Source of the DNA: a virus
Reading direction: 5' to 3' (one strand)
Length of the DNA stretch: 27,836 nucleotides
Virus record (IMG/VR): IMGVR_UViG_3300044630_002956
Location: 1-27,836 of that record
Shown: piece after piece, positions 8,047 through 16,847 of the stretch
Layout of the letters: every line of letters begins with the position of its first letter
Position numbering within the stretch: position 1 is the first letter of the stretch
Notes under the pieces: model-generated
The model's input: only the letters and a program-made list of their open reading frames with translations
Databases searched by the model: none
What the model was told of the DNA's origin: nothing
Made by a program: the position numbers and the translations under genes

Positions 8047-8781
8047 ATTTTCTTTAATATATTTGTATAGATTTTTTGCGTATGTTTCGTTTTCAAGGAA
8101 AGATGCATGTCTATCTTCGTCTGGTAAATTTGGATACTCTCCATCAAATCTGTTTTCATCGGTGTATTCGGTTCCAACAAATGTTCCATTCCAAATAAAT
8201 GGTATTTCTTTTTCTTTCAAAAAATTTGTTATCAGTAAATGATTTTTATACCAATTTATAAAATCTTCACTTTTATTAGATAACGATATCAAATTTGCCC
8301 AAGCCAGTCTTCCCTCCGTTTCTTCATCAAAATATCCCCAAGGATTTGGATGGTATGGTTCTACTTCACCATTTTCCTTATAGTATTCTCTTCTATGTGG
8401 GTATGTATACATTATTAATACGATTGATGGTTTTAACTCATCTACCCAAGTTATAATACTTCTGGCAATATAATCATTACTTCTACCACTTATACCTAAA
8501 TTTAAATCAACACCATTTGGTATCATTCTAGATAAGTAATGTGACCAAGTTTGTCTATCATGCACACCTATCCCTTCAGTATGAGAGCACCCAACCGACA
8601 TTATTTTTAATCCTTTCTTTTTAGGAGAATCACCTCTAAATCCTAACTCATTAAATGTGTAATAACAAGTTCCAGTATCGGACCCATTTCCTAATATTTC
8701 TTTATTTTTTCTTTCTTCTAATAACCATTTGTAACTTGCTATATCAAATGTTTTAGGATTCCAAAAATTTAAACTTTTCAT
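8035..8781 (-). CDS. SGNH/GDSL-like hydrolase-fold protein next to DNA polymerase
   Basis: A 248-residue protein. The SGNH block I motif is MSVGCSHTEG, with candidate nucleophile S66. Block II is NLGISGRSND, with conserved Gly and Asn. Near the C-terminus DRHAS (His at about 225) could be the block V Asp-His pair. Length is usual for the superfamily. It sits two bases after the DNA polymerase gene, so it is co-expressed with the replisome, an odd place for an esterase. It shares motifs but little else with the protein at 5201-6052. Possible substrates are acetylated or acylated sugars; none can be read from the sequence. Confidence 0.7.
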   Translation of the reverse strand: MKSLNFWNPKTFDIASYKWLLEERKNKEILGNGSDTGTCYYTFNELGFRGDSPKKKGLKIMSVGCSHTEGIGVHDRQTWSHYLSRMIPNGVDLNLGISGRSNDYIARSIITWVDELKPSIVLIMYTYPHRREYYKENGEVEPYHPNPWGYFDEETEGRLAWANLISLSNKSEDFINWYKNHLLITNFLKEKEIPFIWNGTFVGTEYTDENRFDGEYPNLPDEDRHASFLENETYAKNLYKYIKENFEI

Positions 8782-8783
8782 AA

Positions 8784-11345
8784 TTAAAATGTGAAGAATT
8801 TTTTTGCCGTTTGAGTTTCAGTTGATGCTTTTTCCCATTTCAATGCTTTGTAAAAATCATCTAACTTATTTTCCAACTCTGCTTTGAAAATCATATCTCT
8901 ATCTACATATTGCTCTACAAAGTCCATAATTTCTTTTGGGTCATTATAATCTTTGAATGCAACCGTATCCAGCCCTAATGGATTTTGTCTTAAATACACC
9001 CACTTAACCTTATCACCATCTCTAATTGGTTCATGCTTAAACGGACAATCAAAGAACTTTAATAATCGGTTGTACGATATACCTGCTTTAACGTGTGCCG
9101 GAGTTCCTTTTTCAAAATTTGCAATAGCTAATCCACTATCTTTTCTCCACTTTCCATTATCGTATTTACTTAATTCCTTAATAGCACCACCCTTTGCTAT
9201 TTTATTTACAGGTAGATTAATCATACTAGCTTTAAATGCTAATAACTTTGTATCAACATACTCATTATCTTTACCCATAAGAATATCTTTCAACATACCT
9301 GACATATATTCCTGAAACGCTTTTGGGAAAGATGAACGAACTACATCCAAACCTTTTACATCCAACTTATCACATTTGATACCGTTCTTCAATACCATCC
9401 ATTGTGCGTATCGTTTCTTTGCTACCCAAAATCCTGCTTTGGAGATATATTCCTTTTTGATTTCAAATCTGTGTTTATCTTTTGGAATACAAAAGAATCT
9501 TTCAGCTAATAAATCATAAAATGAATTTAAGAATGTTTGTGTTTCTTCAGCAATTATATTAACTTCACTTGCCATTCGTTGCTCATCAAACTCTTTGTAT
9601 TCTGGATATCTATGTTTTACCAAAGGTTCTGCCATCATATAAATTGAATCCGTATCGATGTATACGTTGTAATCTTCTTTCGTACCCAACTCCTTATTAT
9701 ACTTGATATTTGCCATTTCAGCAGTTTTCTTAATCACAGTCTGACCTGTTATTGTAACTGCTTCTGCATTATCAATATCATAGAAACGAAATGCGGGTAA
9801 TCCTAACACCCCATACATTGAGTTCAAAAGAATCTTTTGTACTAATTGACGTTTGGCATAGAATTCATATTTTTCAGTATCACCTGCTTCACCATATTGT
9901 TTTTCTAATTTACGGAATTCAACCCTTTGTTTGAACCATGTATCCAAAATATCTGCAATCAATCCTGGTTTATCTTGATTATATAATACACCATTTGCTG
10001 CTACCCCTAAATTACTATCTTTAATAACTTCGGTTAATTCTTGCTTCGTATATTCGTATTTATCTCCTCCAGAACCTACAATTGTATAACTAGCATCTCC
10101 ACCTCTAACCCAATGTTCTGCATCCCAATTCTGAATTTTACCAATCTTCGTTTCAGGTGAGATATTCAGAGTCATAATGATTGATGGATATAGTGATGTT
10201 AAGTCCAAATCATAAATCCAATCATACTTACCAACAATAGGTTCTTTTACATAAGCTCCGATAAACTTCTCTTCGTTGTTATCACGAAGTGCCTGCATCT
10301 TTTCTTTCCTATCCTTTGGTTTATTTGGTGCTACCAAGCCTTTAGTTTTAAGATATGCTAAACATGCTCCTTCCAAATACTTTGATGAGAACATATAATC
10401 TTCATACGGAACGAATCCCGCGTGGCAGATTGCTCTACATAACTCAATGAATTGAAGTTTCTCATCCATTGATACAACCAAGTCCACATCGACAATGTTA
10501 TATTCAATAAATTTCTCCAAATCGTTTTCAAACAAATCATCCAAACTTCCTTCATACTCAATCTTACCTCTACCCAATTCTTTGGTAGCAATGTGATTTA
10601 GAGTGTAGGATGATTCTAACCCATAGTTATAGTTCTTATATAGATTAATATAATCCAAAATAGATACACCCGCAAAACTCCACTTCTGTCTGTAAGGTGA
10701 ATAAAAGGTTTGCCCAATTGGAGATAATCGTTTAGCATGTCCTTCTCCACATACGTTCTTAATACGATTGTAAAGATACGGAATATCAAAAAAGTCAATG
10801 TTCCAACCTGTTAGGATTGTTGGATTAACTTCTTCATAATAATTAAGAAATGCAATTAGAAGATTTTTCTCATTATCAAAAATATGCAGTTTGACATCTC
10901 TACCATCTTTACTGAATTGTTTTGCATTGTTTTTAACTTTTCTTGCTTTATCTAATACAAATACATCGTACAATTTAGTAACACCATCATGTGATGCTAT
11001 TGCAGTAATTTCATTTTGTGCAAATTGAGTGTTAGGTAATCCACTAACCATTTCAACTTCTATATCAAAAGTCATTGTTCTGTTTCCTTTTGATGGAATG
11101 TCGGAATCGTATATATCAACTAATACTCTAGTGGTTTCGGGTACATCTGATTCAAATAAATCTTCAGCTTCATCCTTTTCCCACTTTGAAATACGAGTCA
11201 ATCTATCACCATGCATTGATGTATGTTGTCCATACGGGTCTTTCTTATACGCATACTTTCGATATGGAAATGTTTGATAACCATTTTTATCATCCCATAG
11301 ATGGATAAGATTTTGTGCTCTTTCGTAAAATATGTTTTGATACAT
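8784..11345 (-). CDS. gp43: family B DNA polymerase (gp43-like)
   Basis: An 853-residue polymerase with both activities. Exonuclease motifs: TFDIEVE (D94, E96), WNIDFFD (D184) and YNIVDVD (Y282, D286). Polymerase motifs: A is DLTSLYPSII (from D381), B is KILLNSMYG (504-512) and C is YIDTDS (D564, D566), followed downstream by KKRYAQW. The C-terminal end, KKFFTF, resembles the short aromatic peptide with which T4/RB69 gp43 binds the clamp. T4 gp43 is 898 aa. It is the replicative polymerase, working with gp45, gp44/62 and gp32. It follows a methyltransferase gene by nine bases and shares the gp45 promoter. Confidence 0.97.
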   Translation of the reverse strand: MYQNIFYERAQNLIHLWDDKNGYQTFPYRKYAYKKDPYGQHTSMHGDRLTRISKWEKDEAEDLFESDVPETTRVLVDIYDSDIPSKGNRTMTFDIEVEMVSGLPNTQFAQNEITAIASHDGVTKLYDVFVLDKARKVKNNAKQFSKDGRDVKLHIFDNEKNLLIAFLNYYEEVNPTILTGWNIDFFDIPYLYNRIKNVCGEGHAKRLSPIGQTFYSPYRQKWSFAGVSILDYINLYKNYNYGLESSYTLNHIATKELGRGKIEYEGSLDDLFENDLEKFIEYNIVDVDLVVSMDEKLQFIELCRAICHAGFVPYEDYMFSSKYLEGACLAYLKTKGLVAPNKPKDRKEKMQALRDNNEEKFIGAYVKEPIVGKYDWIYDLDLTSLYPSIIMTLNISPETKIGKIQNWDAEHWVRGGDASYTIVGSGGDKYEYTKQELTEVIKDSNLGVAANGVLYNQDKPGLIADILDTWFKQRVEFRKLEKQYGEAGDTEKYEFYAKRQLVQKILLNSMYGVLGLPAFRFYDIDNAEAVTITGQTVIKKTAEMANIKYNKELGTKEDYNVYIDTDSIYMMAEPLVKHRYPEYKEFDEQRMASEVNIIAEETQTFLNSFYDLLAERFFCIPKDKHRFEIKKEYISKAGFWVAKKRYAQWMVLKNGIKCDKLDVKGLDVVRSSFPKAFQEYMSGMLKDILMGKDNEYVDTKLLAFKASMINLPVNKIAKGGAIKELSKYDNGKWRKDSGLAIANFEKGTPAHVKAGISYNRLLKFFDCPFKHEPIRDGDKVKWVYLRQNPLGLDTVAFKDYNDPKEIMDFVEQYVDRDMIFKAELENKLDDFYKALKWEKASTETQTAKKFFTF

Positions 11346-11354
11346 TTGTTATTT

Positions 11355-12926
11355 TTAAGGTTTGTAGAAAATAAAGATTGGTTCATATTTGTAAACCATA
11401 TCACCTATCTTCATACTATTTTTCACTCCACTCAAATCAACACCCGTCATCGGACTCATTGTCATTTTAATCTTACCCTTATATTCACATCCCAACTCTG
11501 TAAGAATATCAATTGAGTCCTGCTCCAATGGGAAAAACTTATCTTTACCCACTTTAATATCCGCAATATTCCAAAGAATGTATCTATCATTACGAAGATA
11601 TTCAAATGCAGTTGTTAGTGTAGGTCTTAAAAATCCATCCCTCCAACTATCGTAGTTATTGAATTTCTTAAATGATTGTGTTTCATCATTTGAGTATCTT
11701 TCTCTATCAAAGTATGGTGGAGATGTAAATGCAAAATCTAACTTACCCTTATACTTTTGAAAATTACCATCTAAATGAATTATCTCCGAACCTGTTGTAA
11801 AGATTTCATAAGTATTTTGATGTCCCCAAAAAGGATTACTTGCACCTGGAATCTTATTGTTAAAGAATTCTGCTAAATACTCATATCTCGTCTTACCAAT
11901 TTCAGGTATTTGATTTTCAGTATTAGGGTCATTACCAATGTAGTGAATGTTTCTATCATCTACTGATAATGCTCCTAAAATTCTACCACCCCAACCTGCC
12001 GATGGGTCATAAATGTTTATAACCTTTTGGTCTTTGATATGTTCTGTAAATCTCTGATATAGATACTTTGCAGTTAATGGTGGAAAGTTTACTACTGCCT
12101 GTGTTCCCATACCAATACGGAATGCCGCAGTTGCTTCTGGGAAGATAGTTTGACCAAACGGATATGTTTTAATCTGAATTGGTTGTTTTGGAATATCAAT
12201 TAGATTATCAATATTCTCACCCCAATCCGCAGTTTTAAGTGATGAAATATTCTCATATTTCAATATCCCTGCTTTATACAAATCCTTTACCTCTTGTGCA
12301 GTAATTGGTGGAGATGGTACTTTACTATCTGCCTGTGATAAACAAAACCCATGTCCTTGTTGTGTATCTCCCGCTGCCCATTTCTCAATCCATTCTTTAC
12401 CAGTTTGAATATGTGAGTTGTGGAAATCTGGATGATTTAAGTGTAGAGTTTTAGAAAAACGATACATACCATCCTGACGAGTTAAACGATTCATCTGTTT
12501 AATGAAATCAGGTAAGTACGCATCATCTACAAAAATATCGTAGATTGATGGTTTTGGTTTATCGTATGCAGAACCACCGATACCTGTTTTGTACATTGCA
12601 GGAAAGAATTGATTTACACAAGTGGCAAATTTGTTAAAGTTAAAAATAACTTCATCACCATCTTTGTCTACCTTACTAAACTCATTAACTTTGTATGTCT
12701 GCAGTTTAGAAAAGTTCTCAATAATTTCAGCTTCGTCCATACCAATTCTCGGTGGTGCATCCGTTCTGTTCCACTGCTCAATGGCAGTTTTACGAAAGAA
12801 ATCAACCCACTTACCAAACTCCGGAAAAGGCATCTTTAATACATCTTCGTATTTAAGATTTATTTCTGGAGAGTAAATCCAATCGTTTCTTTCGTAAAAA
12901 TACTTCTTTTTATAATTGAATGCCAT
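11355..12926 (-). CDS. SPPY-type DNA methyltransferase (long paralogue)
   Basis: A 523-residue protein. The C-terminal half is a SAM-dependent DNA methyltransferase: motif I is YDPSAGWGGR (306-315), the SAM acidic strand is HYIGNDP (328-334), and the catalytic motif IV is FTSPPYFDRERY (400-411). SPPY is usual for amino methyltransferases (N4-cytosine or N6-adenine). Residues 1-260 have no named domain and may recognise DNA. It shares with the 409-aa protein the DxSAGWGxR block and the SPPYF..ERYS.D.TQS block, so the two are paralogues. It lies between clamp and polymerase genes, so it is probably made with the replisome and modifies phage DNA during synthesis. Target sequence unknown. Confidence 0.8.
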   Translation of the reverse strand: MAFNYKKKYFYERNDWIYSPEINLKYEDVLKMPFPEFGKWVDFFRKTAIEQWNRTDAPPRIGMDEAEIIENFSKLQTYKVNEFSKVDKDGDEVIFNFNKFATCVNQFFPAMYKTGIGGSAYDKPKPSIYDIFVDDAYLPDFIKQMNRLTRQDGMYRFSKTLHLNHPDFHNSHIQTGKEWIEKWAAGDTQQGHGFCLSQADSKVPSPPITAQEVKDLYKAGILKYENISSLKTADWGENIDNLIDIPKQPIQIKTYPFGQTIFPEATAAFRIGMGTQAVVNFPPLTAKYLYQRFTEHIKDQKVINIYDPSAGWGGRILGALSVDDRNIHYIGNDPNTENQIPEIGKTRYEYLAEFFNNKIPGASNPFWGHQNTYEIFTTGSEIIHLDGNFQKYKGKLDFAFTSPPYFDRERYSNDETQSFKKFNNYDSWRDGFLRPTLTTAFEYLRNDRYILWNIADIKVGKDKFFPLEQDSIDILTELGCEYKGKIKMTMSPMTGVDLSGVKNSMKIGDMVYKYEPIFIFYKP

Positions 12927-12927
12927 T

Positions 12928-13647
12928 CTATGCGGTTAATTGTACTTCTACCAAGTAATAGTTTGCAGTGAAATCATCAATTTTGAATTCAACATGCGCT
13001 AAACCTGAAGTAGATATTTTTAATACTACCGAATTGGCTTCTTTGTTTGCAGAGAAAATCTCTTTGAGATACTTTGCAGAGAATGAAATAGGTTTAACTT
13101 CTTCCGTATAATCTTTGTTAACAGAAAATTCAATCAAAGTTGAATTTACATTCGAATAACCTAATACAAGTTTCAATTCACTATTCTTTGTAAGAACGGT
13201 AAATGTATCTACATCAGATAATGCGTTTTTAGCTTTGATAAATTTGTCAATAAATTTACCATCAAATGCAATTTCAATATCAAATTCTGGTAGAGATTTC
13301 AAATCCGGAACTGATGGGATAACTGCCAAATCCGCTAATTGGAATTGAGCCTTTGTATCATCACTTTTGATAAATAAACTTACGGCCTTTCCTTCAACTT
13401 GCTGAACATCCAATTCAACATCGTCACCTACAACTGATAACAATTTTGTTAATTGTGATGTTGTGTAAATACCTAAATTAGGTGTTGTTTGAGTAAAATT
13501 ATCTAATTGAATTTCACCTAATACTGTCTTATCATCGGAGATAAAACGAGTAACCAATTTGCCATCTGCTGCTTTCCATGCTACAGATTCTACTAATCCT
13601 GCCAAATTATACTTTTGGATAAATCTTGTAATTCTTGTTTTGTTCAT
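12928..13647 (-). CDS. gp45: sliding clamp (gp45-like)
   Basis: A 239-residue protein, close to T4 gp45 (228 aa), composed of two similar beta-rich halves as expected of trimeric clamps. The N-terminal part has FIQKYNLAGLVESVAW and the second half FSAKYLKEIFSANKE, which fits the second clamp domain. There is no signal peptide and no cysteine. Position beside polymerase and the clamp loader unit supports the call strongly. In T4 gp45 tethers the polymerase and also activates late transcription. Its own promoter lies upstream with a predicted leader near 18 nt. Confidence 0.88.
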   Translation of the reverse strand: MNKTRITRFIQKYNLAGLVESVAWKAADGKLVTRFISDDKTVLGEIQLDNFTQTTPNLGIYTTSQLTKLLSVVGDDVELDVQQVEGKAVSLFIKSDDTKAQFQLADLAVIPSVPDLKSLPEFDIEIAFDGKFIDKFIKAKNALSDVDTFTVLTKNSELKLVLGYSNVNSTLIEFSVNKDYTEEVKPISFSAKYLKEIFSANKEANSVVLKISTSGLAHVEFKIDDFTANYYLVEVQLTA

Positions 13648-13669
13648 GTTTTTTAAATTTAATTGTTTA

Positions 13670-13701
13670 CGAATATACTATATTTTTTTTATATTTACAA
13701 G
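13670..13701 (-). promoter_or_regulatory. Bacteroidota-type promoter for the gp45 unit
   Basis: Minus strand CTTG (TTG at 13700-13698) followed after exactly 20 nt by TATATTCG (TATATT at 13677-13672). The context CTTGTAAAT around the -33 box resembles CTTGGAAAT at the promoters near 16805 and 26021. It should drive gp45, the long methyltransferase, gp43 and the SGNH gene. Confidence 0.7.
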
Positions 13702-13704
13702 TCA

Positions 13705-14934
13705 CTATGGTTTTTTCCATATCCATACTGGTTCGCAAAATGTTTTGTTTTTTGCTTCTTCCGCTTTTAATAGAGCTTCTTCAGTGTATCTTTCCTCATC
13801 CCCTTCTATAATTGCACCTGCTCCTGCTGAACCTGGTCTCTTCGCCATTTCCATCCCCAAGCAACCCTCATATTCTCCACCTAACGAAGCGATATAATCG
13901 TTCATAGGATTTGTTATCTCTTGATATCCTTTACCATCTCCTTTGGAAGATGCGTATACATCGGCAATATTGATTGCTAAATACCCACCCTTTCTAATAG
14001 TCGGCCAAACCTTTTCAATTGTTTTGTGTAAGAATAGTTTATTCCACGCATCAATGTTGTTGTATCGAACCCAGCTTTGGGTATCGTCATAAGAATATCG
14101 TTCAACATTGAAATATGGGGGTGAGCTGAAAACAATGTCAAAATAATTGGTGTACTCACTATAATCCATGTCTTCAGCTGGTGAGCAATGGAATGTAGTT
14201 TTTTTATCGGTTTCAAACCATCCGTTGTGTTTTTTGTAAAATTCTGCTTGTTGTTCATAAATTGGGTGATTTTCTTTTCTCGGGTCAATACCCACATAAT
14301 GTTCTCCTTTTTCAGATGCCATAAATCCACACAATCTATCTCCCCACCCTGCTGATATATCTAATACATTTTTTGCATCAACCATATCATAAAGTGCTTT
14401 GGCAACATTGGGTTTGAATTGTGAGCAAATATACTTTCTTAAACTCAAACAAACTCGTAGTTCGTTTCTTCCTACTTCATCAAATTTTAAAGTATATAAT
14501 CCCCCCATTAGACTTGTCATAAAATCCTTACTACTCCAAGTTCTATGAGGACCTGGTGAAACGGTTCCATCTACACTCCATCTGTTTGATTGTTGAAAGT
14601 AATTAGATGCGGAGTTACCAGTATTCAACCTTCTTACGAATTGTTGTTTACCTCTGAATGTTAAAGGATACTTACTTTCGGATGCTTTACGCGGAAACCA
14701 TTGACCTTCGGTTAGGAGTTCGTGATACCGAGTTCCTTTGAGAGCAAGGTATTCCTTTCTAGCATCAGTTTCTGTTATTTCTGCGTATGGTAGTTCGTAT
14801 TCCATACACAATTGTGCAAGAGAATCTTTTACGTCATCTCTATCAAATGTGGTTTTAATATAACTCCACTCTTCACTATTGATGTGAAGATATGGAGTCA
14901 TATTTTTGAACTTATCAAAGTATTGTATATACAT
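13705..14934 (-). CDS. SPPY-type DNA methyltransferase (short paralogue)
   Basis: A 409-residue SAM-dependent DNA methyltransferase. Motif I is LDISAGWGDR (191-200), followed by HYVGIDPRKE (212-221), and motif IV is FSSPPYFNVERY (269-280). The C-terminal INIADVY strand matches INIADIK-like sequence in the 523-aa paralogue. The first 150 residues differ from the paralogue and may set a different target. The ATG overlaps the stop of the 600-residue GmrSD-like gene (TAATG), so the two are translated together. Amino methylation (N4-C or N6-A) is inferred from SPPY; specificity is unknown. Confidence 0.8.
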   Translation of the reverse strand: MYIQYFDKFKNMTPYLHINSEEWSYIKTTFDRDDVKDSLAQLCMEYELPYAEITETDARKEYLALKGTRYHELLTEGQWFPRKASESKYPLTFRGKQQFVRRLNTGNSASNYFQQSNRWSVDGTVSPGPHRTWSSKDFMTSLMGGLYTLKFDEVGRNELRVCLSLRKYICSQFKPNVAKALYDMVDAKNVLDISAGWGDRLCGFMASEKGEHYVGIDPRKENHPIYEQQAEFYKKHNGWFETDKKTTFHCSPAEDMDYSEYTNYFDIVFSSPPYFNVERYSYDDTQSWVRYNNIDAWNKLFLHKTIEKVWPTIRKGGYLAINIADVYASSKGDGKGYQEITNPMNDYIASLGGEYEGCLGMEMAKRPGSAGAGAIIEGDEERYTEEALLKAEEAKNKTFCEPVWIWKKP

Positions 14935-16736
14935 TAAACTAAAATTGGTTTACTTTTAAGATACTCACGTTTTTCTCTAACTTTTTGTCTTACAACTGAA
15001 TCTGGTTCATTTATAATTTCCAAATACTCACTCAATCGTAATACACTCATTCTTAAATTGTGATAAGAGCTCATTGCTCTACAATTTAATTCAAATTTAA
15101 ATTTATCACCTAAATTTTCAGATTTGAATGCTTCAACTCGCTCGATATCATTCATGCGAATTAATTCTGAATCTGAAATAATATGTCCACCAACTGGTTT
15201 TCCTTCAATTTCAGTATTATCCAAATCCAATCCTTTTTGTTTATTAAAAGAGTCAATAATAATTTCATTTGAAAACAATCTAGGAACTCTATTGGTTTTT
15301 TTACACAAACCAATAGTTAATCCGTATGATTCATTTGTAAGTGCATTGTATAAAAATTCTTTTTTAATATAGGAAAATGCATCTAAATAATCATTCTTAT
15401 TTGATGCTCCCATGCAAACACCAAATCTTGTTTTCGTTCCGGCATTATCATTTTTAGTACCGTCTGAATTTAATTCTGGATGAATTCTTTGAGTTTCAAT
15501 AAAGTTATACAATGTGTTTGCAAAAATATCAATATCACATATTACCATATTTTCGTTTTGAACCCATTTATAAATTTCTAAAAATTGTAAAATATATTGT
15601 CTTGATAATTTTGGATTTTCAATTTTAGAAAAAAGTTCATATAAAATATCAAATTTATTTAAAACAGATTCTTTTAAATCTTCATCAAATTTGTATTGAT
15701 ACCCAAATGTAGATTGAATTACATCTTTTAATTTACCATCGGTTGAATCTACAAATTTCCCATCTATTGTATATTGAGTTACTAAATGTGCAACCATAAA
15801 TGTTTCTAGACTAATCTTTTTTTCATCTGGATATAAGTTTAAAAATGGATGTAACTTGTAATCAGCTGCTTTAAATCTTTCCAATTTTATGGATGAAAAA
15901 GTTTTTAACCAACTAGTGGATTCATTTGTATCGGCATGTAATAATTGAGCAATTGTTTTGTTCTGCATCTTATTTAAAACCTTGTAAAAATGATGACAAT
16001 CTCTTGCAGAATACATTGGTAATATTCGTAAATTAAAAAGTCCTTCGTAGTATCTTTCTAAAACATCAACTTTTGTTACAAGTTCATTTGTTGTAGTATA
16101 TTTATTTGCCGTTTCTACAATATCGGAAATATACATATCATTTACCTCTATGTAATCAACAAATCCAGCTGATTCATCATTTGGGTCTAATGGTCTTTTT
16201 ATCTTATAACTTTTAAAAAATAACTTCTTATCAGACTTTAATTTAACCAAATCCAATGCCCCTCCAATAATTCCCCACAACCTATGTTCAATATCAGTTG
16301 CTTCAAATACAAGATTACCGTTTGGATATACAACCAAATTTACAACACCATCTCTTAACCAAAAAGAACCGTCATCATTTCCCCAATTATTTGCAAAATG
16401 TTCAGAAGCAGTTTGAACATTTGTTAGATTATAACTCTTTGGGTCTTGTCCTGTTGAAGGAGGTGAAATTATTCTACCCTCTTGGTAAAGTTTTACCAAA
16501 ACTTTTGCAGTAACTTTAACATCAATAAACCCCCATTGTGGGTTTGCAATCAAATTTGAACAATCTTTTTCACAAATGTCTCCTACAAATGTGTAAAATT
16601 GTTTCTTAATCTTTGTTTGGTGGTAATCAAATGTTTCAAGATATTTATTATAAACACCTTTTGTTAGCCACGATGGCGTTTCTGCTTGAATTAAGCGTGT
16701 AAGCTCCGCTTTACGGTCACTCTGTGATTTAATCAT
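14934..16736 (-). CDS. GmrSD/ParB-like protein with HNH-like C-terminus
   Basis: A 600-residue protein that I place tentatively in the DUF262 (ParB-like)/GmrSD type. Residues 131-160 run VVNLVVYPNGNLVFEATDIEHRLWG, where DIEHR (148-152) sits like the DGQ(Q/H)R motif of DUF262 and DGQHR proteins. Residues 300-460 look all-helical. The C-terminus has GKPVGGHIIS (512-521) and NCRAMSSYHNLRMS (551-564), giving candidate HNH residues H518, N551, H559 and N560, the layout of DUF1524 nucleases. GmrSD proteins are NTP-driven endonucleases that act on modified DNA. It is coupled by TAATG to a DNA methyltransferase and has its own promoter. Both motifs are degenerate, so a non-nuclease role is possible. 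Confidence 0.5.
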   Translation of the reverse strand: MIKSQSDRKAELTRLIQAETPSWLTKGVYNKYLETFDYHQTKIKKQFYTFVGDICEKDCSNLIANPQWGFIDVKVTAKVLVKLYQEGRIISPPSTGQDPKSYNLTNVQTASEHFANNWGNDDGSFWLRDGVVNLVVYPNGNLVFEATDIEHRLWGIIGGALDLVKLKSDKKLFFKSYKIKRPLDPNDESAGFVDYIEVNDMYISDIVETANKYTTTNELVTKVDVLERYYEGLFNLRILPMYSARDCHHFYKVLNKMQNKTIAQLLHADTNESTSWLKTFSSIKLERFKAADYKLHPFLNLYPDEKKISLETFMVAHLVTQYTIDGKFVDSTDGKLKDVIQSTFGYQYKFDEDLKESVLNKFDILYELFSKIENPKLSRQYILQFLEIYKWVQNENMVICDIDIFANTLYNFIETQRIHPELNSDGTKNDNAGTKTRFGVCMGASNKNDYLDAFSYIKKEFLYNALTNESYGLTIGLCKKTNRVPRLFSNEIIIDSFNKQKGLDLDNTEIEGKPVGGHIISDSELIRMNDIERVEAFKSENLGDKFKFELNCRAMSSYHNLRMSVLRLSEYLEIINEPDSVVRQKVREKREYLKSKPILV

Positions 16737-16802
16737 TTTTTATTATTTAAATTGTTTATAAGTTGGTCACTTAAAGGCTGACGCTGACTCCTGTTTTATT
16801 CT
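16737..16802 (-). promoter_or_regulatory. leader of the GmrSD-like gene with GC-rich tandem repeat
   Basis: Between the promoter and the ATG lies a leader of about 62 nt. In very AT-rich surroundings it holds a GC-rich patch, AGGAGTCAGCGTCAGCC on the minus strand, containing GTCAGC twice in tandem (16788-16777). AGGAG resembles a Shine-Dalgarno site but is about 50 nt from the ATG and cannot serve this start. It may be structured RNA or a protein site; no long stem is evident. Confidence 0.35.
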
Positions 16803-16835
16803 ACAATATACAAAAAATGCCTGGTATTTCCAAGC
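16803..16835 (-). promoter_or_regulatory. Bacteroidota-type promoter for the GmrSD-like/methyltransferase pair
   Basis: Minus strand CTTGGAAAT (TTG at 16833-16831) followed after exactly 20 nt by TATATTGT (TATATT at 16810-16805), preceded by TTG directly before the box. The CTTGGAAAT start is identical to that of the gp32 promoter. It drives the 600-residue gene and the coupled methyltransferase. Confidence 0.7.
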
Positions 16836-16847
16836 ACTTTCTTTTAT

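Noticed and set aside
8007-8189. 60-codon minus-strand frame inside the SGNH gene's 3' end
   Set aside because: It lies almost wholly within the better-supported SGNH frame and has low-complexity Lys/Ile/Leu composition typical of a frame shadow.
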